Origin: an uncultured Alphaproteobacteria bacterium
GTDB taxonomy: Bacteria > Pseudomonadota > Alphaproteobacteria > Rickettsiales > UBA1997
Assembly: GCA_903858915.1 (NCBI GenBank)
Contig: CAIOKL010000259.1
Location: forward strand, 1 to 7,861
DNA length: 7,861 nucleotides
Direction of reading: 5' to 3'
Shown here: piece after piece, positions 1-7,093 of the stretch
How positions within the stretch are numbered: the first letter of the stretch is position 1
Layout of the letters: every line of letters starts with the position of its first letter
The notes under the pieces: generated by a model
Told to the model about the DNA's origin: nothing
What the model saw: the letters and a program-made list of their open reading frames with translations, nothing else
Databases searched by the model: none
Made by a program: the position numbers and the translations under genes

Positions 1-2076
1 ATCAACATTAAAAAATGGTGATTTTAACAAACATGCTAAATTAAAGCAATCAGACGGGAGTAAGGCAAACTTAGCTAAACTTAAAAAATCTTGAATCAAT
101 AAATTTTCGCTGAATTTAATTTTTCCAACGCTCACAAAAGGAATTTTTAATTGGTTAAAATTTTGTGATAATTTTTCAATTAAACCATTTTGTCGATTGC
201 GCACCAAAATCATAATATCGCCATAATTTATTGGGCGATTTTTATCTTGAATTAATCGTTTTTCATCAATCCATTTTTTAATTTTTTGGGCAATGGATTT
301 TGCAAGAATATCTTTATTATTATCGATGGTTTGGTTGCTAAAATCGATTTGCCAATTAAAGTCAGGGGCGTTTTTTTTTGAGGTTTTTTTGGTGATTTTC
401 TGTGATTCTTGATCAGGCTTCGAATCTTGATTTTGAAGCGATTTCGTCCCATAATTATTTTCTAATTGAAGAGATTCTTTTTCATCAATAATTTCATCAT
501 TTTGCCAAATCTCAACGCGTCCCGCGGTTTGACGAAATGATTGATGATTAACATATTTGCCAATTTTGCACAAAGCTTTGTTGAGTGGATTTTCACTCGA
601 TTCGGCGGAATTAAAAACCGCATCAACAAGATTTAAAATATTAATTCCTGAACGAAAAGAAATATTTAGATCAATATTTTGTAATTTGTAATTAGATTTT
701 TGCGCAAAATAATCGTGAAATAATTTGGTTTGATTAATGTCGGCACCTTGAAAACCCATGATAGACTGCTTCTCGTCGCCCACCACAAAAATGCTTCGCG
801 ATTTTGCCGACGAACTTTCGCCAGAAAAAAAATCATCAGTTAAAGATTTTATTATCGACCACTGAATCGGGTTGGTGTCTTGCGCTTCATCGATTAAAAT
901 GTGATCGAAAGAGCTGTCCATTTTTAATTTTATCCACTCGCAAAATTCAGGATTTTCTAAAATTTGATTGGCGACATTAATTAAATCGCCGTAATCTAAA
1001 TAACAATTTTCAGTTTTAATTTTTTGAAAATCATCTAAAATCGCCACCACGATTTTAATTAAATTTGCGCTATTTTCGATTGTTGTAAGTGCTTGATATT
1101 GTTGGTTAAAATCGCTAATTGCAATATAAAAATTATTAATTTCACTGGCGAAATTTTCATCAATTTTTTTGCTAAATTTTCGTGGCGAATGCTCTTTTGT
1201 AAAAAAACCATTATTCAAAAATTCAAAATTTTCAATTGCGGGTTTTTCTAGAAATTTTTTAATATTTTCACAATATTTTAAATCATTTTTACCGGAACTT
1301 TTGGCGAGTTCTTGAGTAAAAATTTTCAGCTGTGAAAGATTTAAATTTTCAATAAAATCATCAAAAATTTTAAGAGAAATCTCGAGAAAATTTTTGTTTT
1401 CAGAATCGATGTTAAATTTTTTATAAATTTCCTTTACGGCATTATCAATTCCAAAATATTTATGTTTAATAAAATTGATTTTATCCTTGTCGCGCAAGAG
1501 GTTTGAGACTAATGAGCTAAAATTTTCATCGCTAGTTTCGGAATTAATTTTAAAAATTAAATCATGCAGTTTTTCATCGTTAAAAGCGTTTTGTAAAACA
1601 TTTTTTTGCGAATTTTTCAGTAAAATTTTAGCTTGATTTTCTTCGAGTAATTCAAAATTTATGGGAATTTTTGCTTCGAATGGAAAGCTTTTTAAAATCG
1701 ATTGACAAAAGCTGTGAATAGTTTGAATTTTTATTTTTAATTCGGCATCTAAATTTTTTATTAAAAGCCCGCGAGCCTTAGATAGGATTTGATTTTCTGG
1801 CTTAATTCCCGTCAAATTTAATAATTTTTCGAACAATTCTTCATCGCTACAAATTATCCAATTTTGCAATTCATGATTGAGCCTTTCTTGCATTTCCACT
1901 GAAGCGACTTTTGTGTAGGTCAGGCATAATATTTTATGAGGCGCAACATCTTCAAGTAAAAGTCTTAAAATTCTGTCGGTGAGAACTTTGGTTTTGCCCG
2001 ATCCTGCCGATGCCATGACCCAAACCGAATTTTTTGGATCGGATGCGAGTTGTTGAGTTTGTAGCGGATTAAACAT
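1..2076 (-). CDS. addA: Double-strand break repair helicase AddA, alphaproteobacterial type (N-terminal 692 codons, cut by the window edge)
   Basis: This is the helicase/nuclease subunit of AddAB, which unwinds and resects double-strand DNA ends for RecA-dependent repair in the cytoplasm. The minus-strand frame is open from an ATG at 2076-2074 to base 1, with no stop or frameshift. It starts MFNPLQTQQLASDPKNSVWV, followed by Walker A ASAGSGKT (residues 22-29, K28). Next come LCLTYTK (helicase motif Ia region), IQTIHSFC, YLDYGDLI, the motif II box LIDEAQDTNP (D396-E397) and motif III VVGDEKQSIMGFQGAD (about 432-446). Motif IV-like NISFRSG follows, then GRVEIWQ, GDIMILVRNR and LKSPFF at the cut end. 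The order and wording fit the alphaproteobacterial AddA family, usually about 1100-1200 residues, so the C-terminal helicase motifs and the RecB-like nuclease domain lie outside the window. No in-frame start exists just upstream of 2076 and no Shine-Dalgarno is visible. A polar linker (about residues 526-571) looks longer than usual. UvrD/PcrA is less likely because of the AddA-specific N-terminus and spacing. Confidence 0.93.
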   Translation of the reverse strand, partial: MFNPLQTQQLASDPKNSVWVMASAGSGKTKVLTDRILRLLLEDVAPHKILCLTYTKVASVEMQERLNHELQNWIICSDEELFEKLLNLTGIKPENQILSKARGLLIKNLDAELKIKIQTIHSFCQSILKSFPFEAKIPINFELLEENQAKILLKNSQKNVLQNAFNDEKLHDLIFKINSETSDENFSSLVSNLLRDKDKINFIKHKYFGIDNAVKEIYKKFNIDSENKNFLEISLKIFDDFIENLNLSQLKIFTQELAKSSGKNDLKYCENIKKFLEKPAIENFEFLNNGFFTKEHSPRKFSKKIDENFASEINNFYIAISDFNQQYQALTTIENSANLIKIVVAILDDFQKIKTENCYLDYGDLINVANQILENPEFCEWIKLKMDSSFDHILIDEAQDTNPIQWSIIKSLTDDFFSGESSSAKSRSIFVVGDEKQSIMGFQGADINQTKLFHDYFAQKSNYKLQNIDLNISFRSGINILNLVDAVFNSAESSENPLNKALCKIGKYVNHQSFRQTAGRVEIWQNDEIIDEKESLQLENNYGTKSLQNQDSKPDQESQKITKKTSKKNAPDFNWQIDFSNQTIDNNKDILAKSIAQKIKKWIDEKRLIQDKNRPINYGDIMILVRNRQNGLIEKLSQNFNQLKIPFVSVGKIKFSENLLIQDFLSLAKFALLPSDCFNLACLLKSPFFNVD

Positions 2077-2094
2077 TTTTGATCGGGTTTTTTT

Positions 2095-2130
2095 CTCTAA
2101 AAAACTAATTTTTAGATTAGCTTTTTAGAG
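2095..2130 (-). terminator. 15-bp hairpin between mltG and addA; possible terminator or attenuator
   Basis: Arms at 2095-2109 and 2116-2130 enclose a 6-base loop (2110-2115). All 15 positions pair in RNA made from the minus strand, one of them as a G-U wobble (2121 with 2104). On the plus strand the same position would be an A-C mismatch. This favours a role in minus-strand RNA, the direction of mltG and addA. The hairpin starts 7 bases after the mltG stop and ends 18 bases before the addA ATG. The 5' arm carries an A-run and the 3' arm a T6 run, so the core GCTAAT/ATTAGT stem followed by T6 resembles an AT-rich intrinsic terminator. After the hairpin comes a run of A, not T, so classical termination is uncertain. 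Confidence 0.5.
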
Positions 2131-2137
2131 ATTATAG

Positions 2138-3184
2138 TTATTGCGAGCTTTGCGAAGAAGCTTCTCCTTCTGGATCTTTATTTTCTTGAGTAAGAATTTG
2201 TTCTCTTTCGCGAATTAAGCGACGATATCTAGCGACATTGGCATTATGTTCTTGAAGAGTTGCTGAAAAAACATGATCTCCTTTTCCACTTGCCACAAAA
2301 TAAATATAATCAGTGGTAAGGGGGTTTAAAACTGCTTTAATCGAAGCTAATCCCGGATTGCAAATTGGAGCCGGAGGTAAACCGTAAATGTGATAAGTAT
2401 TAAAGTTCGAATCGTTTTGAATATCGCTAACACGAATTTGCCTTTCAAGCTTTTTGTCGCCGAATGTGAAAGAGTAAATTATTGTTGGATCGGATTGAAG
2501 TTTTATACCTTTCTTTAAGCGATTAGTGAAAACTGACGCAACTATTCCGCGCTCAGAGTTTAAGCTGGTTTCTTTTTCAACGATTGAAGCGAGAATTATG
2601 GCTTCTTCTTTGGTTTTTAAAGGGATTGTTTTGTCGCGTTTTTCCCAAAGTTCATTAATTGCCTTATTCATTGAATCTTGCATTCTTTTTACCATGCCTT
2701 GCTTGGTATCGTTGTATGAATAAAAATAAGTTTCGGCTAATAAGCTTCCTTCGCGAATTTTTTCGGGTGGATTGCCGATTAGTCCTGCGGATTTGGTGAT
2801 AATTGCCAAAGCGGAATGTGAAGATAAACCTTCGGCGATGGTAACTTTTCTAAAGAAAACATTGCCACGAATTAGTTTGTGAAGAATTTTGTAGTAGGAA
2901 ATATTTTTTTCGAAAAAATATTCACCATAACGCACTTTTGGGTCAATACCTTTAATTAATTGACCTATGTATAAGAAGGCTCCAGGGCTTTTGATGATTT
3001 TTTCTTGATGAAGTCTATCAACAACTTCGCGAAGAGTCATACCGCTATCGATTATAAATCTTTTATCTTCGCGATGATAAGAATTTGGAGCGTTAAAATA
3101 TGCAACAAAAGCGAAAGACAAAAATACATAAAGGAAGGTTATAACGGAAAATGTTGCGCAAGCTATTAGAATTTTATGTTTCAT
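2138..3184 (-). CDS. mltG: Endolytic murein transglycosylase MltG (YceG-like)
   Basis: MltG is an inner-membrane lytic transglycosylase that cuts nascent glycan strands in the periplasm and helps set their length. The 348-residue protein has a short basic start and one hydrophobic segment (about 5-30, an N-in signal anchor). A LysM-like region follows (about 42-115), containing SGMTLREVVDRL and RYGEYFF, and then the YceG catalytic domain (about 115-322). Family signatures are VTIAEGL, ILASIVEKETS with the expected catalytic glutamate at 203, QSDPTIIYSF, YHIYGLPPAPICNPGLASIK, YIYFVASGKGDHVFS and EHNANVARYR. Length is normal for alphaproteobacteria. A polar Ser/Gln/Glu tail (about 325-348) has no recognised role. 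The ATG at 3184-3182 lies one base past the fabF stop, so translation is probably coupled to fabF; no Shine-Dalgarno is visible. fabF-mltG adjacency is common in proteobacteria, which supports the call. Confidence 0.96.
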   Translation of the reverse strand: MKHKILIACATFSVITFLYVFLSFAFVAYFNAPNSYHREDKRFIIDSGMTLREVVDRLHQEKIIKSPGAFLYIGQLIKGIDPKVRYGEYFFEKNISYYKILHKLIRGNVFFRKVTIAEGLSSHSALAIITKSAGLIGNPPEKIREGSLLAETYFYSYNDTKQGMVKRMQDSMNKAINELWEKRDKTIPLKTKEEAIILASIVEKETSLNSERGIVASVFTNRLKKGIKLQSDPTIIYSFTFGDKKLERQIRVSDIQNDSNFNTYHIYGLPPAPICNPGLASIKAVLNPLTTDYIYFVASGKGDHVFSATLQEHNANVARYRRLIREREQILTQENKDPEGEASSQSSQ

Positions 3185-3185
3185 T

Positions 3186-4451
3186 TTAGAATCGTTTTAA
3201 GATCAAGCAACCATTGGTTCCACCGAAACCAAATGAATTTGACATTACGATGTCAATTTTTCTTTCTTTAGCTTTGTTAGCAACCAAATCGAGATCGCAA
3301 CCCTCGGAAGGATCTTCAAGATTTAAAGTTGGTGGAGCTATATTGTCGCGAATTGCCTGAATTGAAAAAATGGCTTCAACCGCACCTGCGGCGCCCAAAA
3401 GGTGACCGATTGCTGATTTTGTTGAAGACATTGATAAATTGTAAGCATGTTCGCCAAAAACTTTTTTAACCGCGCCGATTTCAATTTCGTCTCCAAGTGG
3501 AGTTGAAGTGCCGTGAGCGTTGATGTAATCAATTTGTTCGGGATTTATTTTGGCGTGTTGTAATGCGAGTTTCATAGCATAAGTTGAGCCACGACCCGAA
3601 GATTCAGGCGCGGTCATATGATAAGCGTCTCCCGACATGCCATAACCAACAACTTCGGCATATATTTTAGCACCGCGTTTTTTGGCATGTTCAAGTTCTT
3701 CAAGAACAACAACACCAGCGCCTTCGCCCATTACGAAGCCGTCGCGTCTTTTGTCCCAAGGGCGCGAACCTTGAGTTGGATTGTCGTTAAAATTAGTTGA
3801 TAAAGCGCGAAGAGCTGCGAAACCACCAATTCCAGATTCGCAAATCGCTGATTCAGCACCGCCGGCAATCATGACATCGACATCGCCATATTGAATCATG
3901 CGCGCTGAATCTCCAATGGCGTGAGCGCCCGAAGCGCAAGCTGTAACCACGGCGTGATTTGGACCCATAAAACCGTGACGGATAGAAATTTGACCAGAAG
4001 CTAAATTAATTAAACTTTGCGGAATAAAAAAAGGTGAAATTTTTTTGATGCCTTTTTCTTTCATGGTGATGACGGTTTTTTCAATGGCAGGAAGACCTCC
4101 GATGCCAGAACCCATCATTATTCCCGTGCGATATCTTTCCTCATCAGTTGTGGCAACGAAGCCAGAATCGGCGATTGCTTGATCAGCTGCGGCAACGGCA
4201 AAATGGATAAAGCGATCCATTTTTCTTTGTTCTTTTTGATCAATATATTTGTCGGGGTTGAATAAATCTTCGCCTTCGCCATATTTTACTTCGCCAGCAA
4301 TTTTGCATGGCGATTCAGTTGGATCAAAAATGGTAATAATTCCTAGACCAGACTGATTGGCGATGATTTTTTTCCAAGTTCCTTCGGCGTTTGATGAAAG
4401 CGGAGTAACCGCTCCAATTCCCGTAATAACAATTCTTCTTTCGCTGTGCAT
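3186..4451 (-). CDS. fabF: Beta-ketoacyl-ACP synthase II (FabF)
   Basis: FabF catalyses the decarboxylative condensation of malonyl-ACP with acyl-ACP in each elongation round of type II fatty acid synthesis in the cytosol. The 421-residue length is typical (about 410-425). The thiolase-fold motifs are intact: N-terminal RRIVITGIGAVTPL, nucleophile region TACASGAHAIGDS with Cys172, DGFVMGEGAGVVVLEE, NAHGTSTPLGD with His313, STKSAIGHLLGAAGAVE with Lys345 and His350, and the C-terminal NSFGFGGTN loop (gatekeeper Phe region, about 405-413). The Cys-His-His set argues for FabF/FabB and against FabH; the length and wording favour FabF over FabB. Start is ATG at 4451-4449 behind an A/T-only leader with no Shine-Dalgarno. 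The next gene, mltG, starts one base after the stop. acpP, which often precedes fabF, is not upstream; a glycosyltransferase gene is there instead. G+C is clearly higher here than in neighbouring genes, as expected for a conserved, well-expressed gene. Confidence 0.97.
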   Translation of the reverse strand: MHSERRIVITGIGAVTPLSSNAEGTWKKIIANQSGLGIITIFDPTESPCKIAGEVKYGEGEDLFNPDKYIDQKEQRKMDRFIHFAVAAADQAIADSGFVATTDEERYRTGIMMGSGIGGLPAIEKTVITMKEKGIKKISPFFIPQSLINLASGQISIRHGFMGPNHAVVTACASGAHAIGDSARMIQYGDVDVMIAGGAESAICESGIGGFAALRALSTNFNDNPTQGSRPWDKRRDGFVMGEGAGVVVLEELEHAKKRGAKIYAEVVGYGMSGDAYHMTAPESSGRGSTYAMKLALQHAKINPEQIDYINAHGTSTPLGDEIEIGAVKKVFGEHAYNLSMSSTKSAIGHLLGAAGAVEAIFSIQAIRDNIAPPTLNLEDPSEGCDLDLVANKAKERKIDIVMSNSFGFGGTNGCLILKRF

Positions 4452-4497
4452 TTTTAAAATAAAAATAAAAAGTTAAAATTTTTTTGCGGATTTTAAT

Positions 4498-4518
4498 CCT
4501 TAAAAATTATTTTTAAAG
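4498..4518 (-). terminator. Weak AT-rich hairpin directly after the glycosyltransferase stop
   Basis: Arms at 4498-4506 and 4510-4518 around a 3-base loop give a 9-bp stem when read from the minus strand. One pair is G-U in minus-strand RNA and would be an A-C mismatch on the plus strand. It starts two bases after the TAA of the glycosyltransferase gene, and its 3' arm holds a T5 run. A short GGATT/AATCC inverted repeat (4488-4499) overlaps its end. The stem is nearly all A-T, so it may be chance in this composition. If it terminates, fabF needs its own promoter in 4452-4497, where I see no convincing one. Confidence 0.25.
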
Positions 4519-4520
4519 AA

Positions 4521-5270
4521 TTACTTTATAAGTTTAATCGATAAAATGAGTAATCTATAAAAATTTCTTGATAATCTAAGCTTGCTGGCGCCAATTTTTT
4601 CGCCATATTCATATTGAATTGGATATTCTTCAAAATTATTTAATAATTTTTGCTGATTTAATTTAATTAAAATTTCAATTAAGCAAGTAAAATCACTTTC
4701 GGTAATTAATTTTGTGCCTAATTTTTTATAAAGTTTTTGCAAAATATCGTTTTTGTAAATTCGATAACCGCTAGTATAATCTTTAATTTTATTTTGTGAA
4801 TTTTTAATTGGAAAAAATGTTTGTAAAAATAATGAAATTAAAGCGCTAATTAATTTTCGATATCTTGGAAAATGGGCGATAGAGCTAGAATTTACAAAGC
4901 GCGAAGCCACCATAAAATCTAGATTTTTATTGTCAAAAATTTTAATCATATCTTTAAGTTGCGAAGGATTGTGAGTGCAATCCGCATCAAAAGATATAAT
5001 TAAATCTTCGGGTTTTGAGTTAAAAATTACATGCAAAAAAGCTTTTTTATAAGCTAGGCCAAGACCGCGCTGATTCTCAATTGGCAGAATTGTTATCGAA
5101 CATTTATTTTTAAAACTTTCAATGAGTTCAACCGAATTATCGGTTGAGCAATCGAGGCAAAAAATAATCTCAAACTCCCGTTGCATTAATTCAAATTCAT
5201 GAATTATACTAGGAATAAGTTTTTGGATATTTTTTGCTTCATTAAAAGCGCAAAGAATTATTTTTATCAA
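4521..5270 (-). CDS. Family 2 glycosyltransferase, dolichyl/polyprenyl-phosphate mannosyltransferase-like
   Basis: This is a GT-A fold transferase that probably moves a hexose from a nucleotide sugar to a polyprenyl phosphate or related acceptor at the cytoplasmic face of the membrane; donor and acceptor cannot be read from the sequence. The 249 residues form a single GT2 domain: IILCAFNEAKNI (4-15), LDCSTDNSVELI (39-50), RGLGLAYKKAF (68-78), metal-binding DADCTH (95-100), VASRFV (121-126), DYTSGYRIY (164-172) and GASKLRLSR (227-235). The RGLG, DAD.TH, TSGYR and GASK boxes match the DPM1-like branch. There is no clear pair of C-terminal membrane helices of the ArnC/GtrB kind, only a short hydrophobic end. 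The start is a TTG (5270-5268): an in-frame stop lies 27 bases upstream, no ATG lies between, and starting here gives the expected N-terminal strand. The gene is very AT-rich (13 G/C of 60 in 4741-4800) and diverges from sdhA 40 bases away. Confidence 0.85.
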   Translation of the reverse strand: MIKIILCAFNEAKNIQKLIPSIIHEFELMQREFEIIFCLDCSTDNSVELIESFKNKCSITILPIENQRGLGLAYKKAFLHVIFNSKPEDLIISFDADCTHNPSQLKDMIKIFDNKNLDFMVASRFVNSSSIAHFPRYRKLISALISLFLQTFFPIKNSQNKIKDYTSGYRIYKNDILQKLYKKLGTKLITESDFTCLIEILIKLNQQKLLNNFEEYPIQYEYGEKIGASKLRLSRNFYRLLILSIKLIK

Positions 5271-5310
5271 TTTTGTAAATAATTTAAGTTAAAAATTTAT
5301 ACATTTTTAA
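5271..5310. promoter_or_regulatory. 40-bp divergent intergenic region holding candidate promoters for the glycosyltransferase gene and sdhA
   Basis: Both divergent genes must be transcribed from this A/T-rich gap or from inside each other's 5' ends. A possible plus-strand promoter is TTGTAA (5273-5278), a 17-base spacer and TTTATA (5296-5301). Initiation from it would fall about 3-5 bases before the sdhA ATG and give an almost leaderless mRNA. The same -10 box read on the minus strand is TATAAA, which would give the glycosyltransferase a leader of roughly 20 bases. In DNA this AT-rich such boxes are easily found by chance, so this is a candidate only. Confidence 0.25.
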
Positions 5311-7077
5311 ATGATTTATGATATAAGTTGCAAGTATTTTGATGCATTAATTATCGGTTCGGGTGGCGCAGGCTTGATGAGTGCTATTTCCGCCAGCGAT
5401 AATAATTTAAAAAATATTGCAATAATTAGTAAAGTCTTGCCAACCAACAGCCACACCGTTTCTGCCAAAGGTGGAATCAATGCTAGTTTGGGAAATGTTA
5501 CTAAAGATGATTGGAGATGGCACGCTTTTGACACCATAAAAGGTTCCGATTTTTTAGCGGATGAAGATGCGGTTGAAGTCTTGTGCAAGAATGCTTGCGA
5601 TGCCATAATTTATCTTGAAAAAAACGGCGTAGTTTTTTCGCGCGATGAAAATAACAAAATCGCTCAAAGGGCTTATGGCGGGCAAAGTACCGATTTTGGC
5701 AAAGGCGAAATTGCTTACCGCGCTTGCTACTCTAAGGACAACACTGGGCAAACAATTCTTCATACTCTTTATCAACAAGCATTGAAAAAAAATGTAAATT
5801 TTTTTAACGAATATTTTGTAATCGATTTATTGGTTGAAAATAATCAATGTTTTGGCTGTTTGGCGGTTGATTTAAACAATGGAGAACTAATTATTTTTTC
5901 CGCCAAAATAGTGATTTTGGCAACGGGCGGTTATAGTCAAATTTACCACAATACCACTTCTTCGACAATTTGCACCGGAGACGGCACGGCGTTGGCGTTC
6001 AAGGCGGGAATCGATTTACAAGATATGGAATTTGTGCAATTTCACCCGACGGGAATTTATGGATCGGGCTTTCTAATTACTGAAGCAACGCGAGGTGAGG
6101 GCGGATATTTGCTCAATAAAAATCACCAAAGATTTATGCAAGATTACGCTCCGAAAATGATGGAATTGGCATCGCGTGATGTCATCGCGCAATCAATGGC
6201 GAAGGAGATTTTTAAAGGCAATGGCGCTGGCGAAAATGCCGATTATCTTTATTTAGATTTGCGACATTTGTCGAAAGAAACTTTGCGAAATAAAATTCCC
6301 GGTGCGGTCGATTTGGTCGAAAAATTTTTGAAACTCGATGTCAGCAAAGATTTAATTCCAATTGCGCCTTCCGCCCATTATTCAATGGGGGGAGTGGCGT
6401 GCGATGTTGAGTGCAATATAGCCGAAGGTTTGATGGCGGTTGGCGAAGTTGCTTGTCATTCGGTGCATGGCGCCAATCGATTGGGCTGTAATTCCTTGCT
6501 CGATTTAATTGTTTTTGGCAAAATTGCTGGCGAAAATGCTTCGAAAAATGCGCACTTAAATCAAAAAAATTCTTCAGAAATTACCAAAATTTCACAAAAA
6601 ATTGCTCAACCAAAAATTACTAATTTTTATCAAAAATTTGTTTCAGACAAAAATTTTAAAGAGGTTATAAATCAACAACCTCTAAGTGAAATTAAAAAAT
6701 TAATGCAAAAAAATAATGAAAAAACATTGGGCGTTTTTAGAAATCACGATTTAATTTTAGAAGGAATTAATTTTAATAAGGAGTTATTTAAAAAACTTAA
6801 AAATTATAAAATTTTAACTAAAAATTTATTATGGAACGAAGAGTTGATTTTATATTTAGAGCTTGAAAATTTATTGTTAAATGCCTTGGCGGTTGGATTC
6901 TGCGCTCTGAACCGCAAAGAGAGTCGCGGAAGCCATTATCGTTCCGACAATTTGGGGCATGATGACCAGAATTTTTACGGACATAGTTTGGTGCGACTGA
7001 AAAACTTTGATGAAATAATCATGGAATTTAACTTAAAACCTGTTAAAAATACTAATAAATTTATTTCCCAATCATAA
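5311..7077 (+). CDS. sdhA: Succinate dehydrogenase flavoprotein subunit SdhA (complex II)
   Basis: SdhA oxidises succinate to fumarate and passes electrons through its FAD to SdhB and quinone, in the TCA cycle on the inner face of the membrane. The 588-residue length is typical. Visible motifs are the FAD-binding IIGSGGAGLMSA (14-25), SHTVSAKGG with the covalent-FAD histidine His48, YGGQS (122-126) and ATGGY. The substrate-site box FVQFHPTGIYG (His245), LITEATRGEGGYLLN, LASRD (Arg289), AHYSMGG (His356), HGANRLGCNSLLD (Arg390) and LNRKESRGSHYRSD also follow. The covalent-FAD histidine and the Sdh wording exclude L-aspartate oxidase. FrdA remains a weaker alternative. Oddities: the connector between HYSMGG and the GLMAVGE strand is about 10 residues shorter than in E. 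coli or mitochondrial SdhA. NRLG is followed by Cys. Residues about 415-510 are Lys/Asn-rich and diverged. No sdhB, sdhC or sdhD is adjacent. The ATG at 5311 has no Shine-Dalgarno. The next gene follows after 16 bases, probably in the same mRNA. Confidence 0.92.
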   Translation: MIYDISCKYFDALIIGSGGAGLMSAISASDNNLKNIAIISKVLPTNSHTVSAKGGINASLGNVTKDDWRWHAFDTIKGSDFLADEDAVEVLCKNACDAIIYLEKNGVVFSRDENNKIAQRAYGGQSTDFGKGEIAYRACYSKDNTGQTILHTLYQQALKKNVNFFNEYFVIDLLVENNQCFGCLAVDLNNGELIIFSAKIVILATGGYSQIYHNTTSSTICTGDGTALAFKAGIDLQDMEFVQFHPTGIYGSGFLITEATRGEGGYLLNKNHQRFMQDYAPKMMELASRDVIAQSMAKEIFKGNGAGENADYLYLDLRHLSKETLRNKIPGAVDLVEKFLKLDVSKDLIPIAPSAHYSMGGVACDVECNIAEGLMAVGEVACHSVHGANRLGCNSLLDLIVFGKIAGENASKNAHLNQKNSSEITKISQKIAQPKITNFYQKFVSDKNFKEVINQQPLSEIKKLMQKNNEKTLGVFRNHDLILEGINFNKELFKKLKNYKILTKNLLWNEELILYLELENLLLNALAVGFCALNRKESRGSHYRSDNLGHDDQNFYGHSLVRLKNFDEIIMEFNLKPVKNTNKFISQS

Positions 7078-7093
7078 TTTATCATAAAAATTT

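Noticed and set aside
252..452. Minus-strand open frame of 66 codons inside addA
   Set aside because: It lies in another frame of the same strand as addA, whose frame is open through the region and carries family motifs. The small protein is Lys-rich composition noise.
2526..2723. Plus-strand open frame antisense to mltG
   Set aside because: Short, no recognisable motif, and fully inside a conserved gene on the other strand.
3338..3532. Minus-strand open frame in a second frame of fabF
   Set aside because: It overlaps the conserved C-terminal catalytic part of fabF and has no domain features.
3618..3800. Plus-strand open frame antisense to fabF
   Set aside because: Short, no start context or motif; explained by the codon pattern of fabF.
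5316..5778. Two minus-strand open frames antisense to the sdhA 5' region
   Set aside because: Both lie inside the well-conserved FAD-binding region of sdhA and show no domain of their own.
5311..7077. L-aspartate oxidase (NadB) as an alternative for the flavoprotein
   Set aside because: The protein has the covalent-FAD histidine box SHTVSAKGG and the Sdh-specific HGANRLG.NSLLDL and NRKESRGSH boxes. NadB lacks the covalent histidine.
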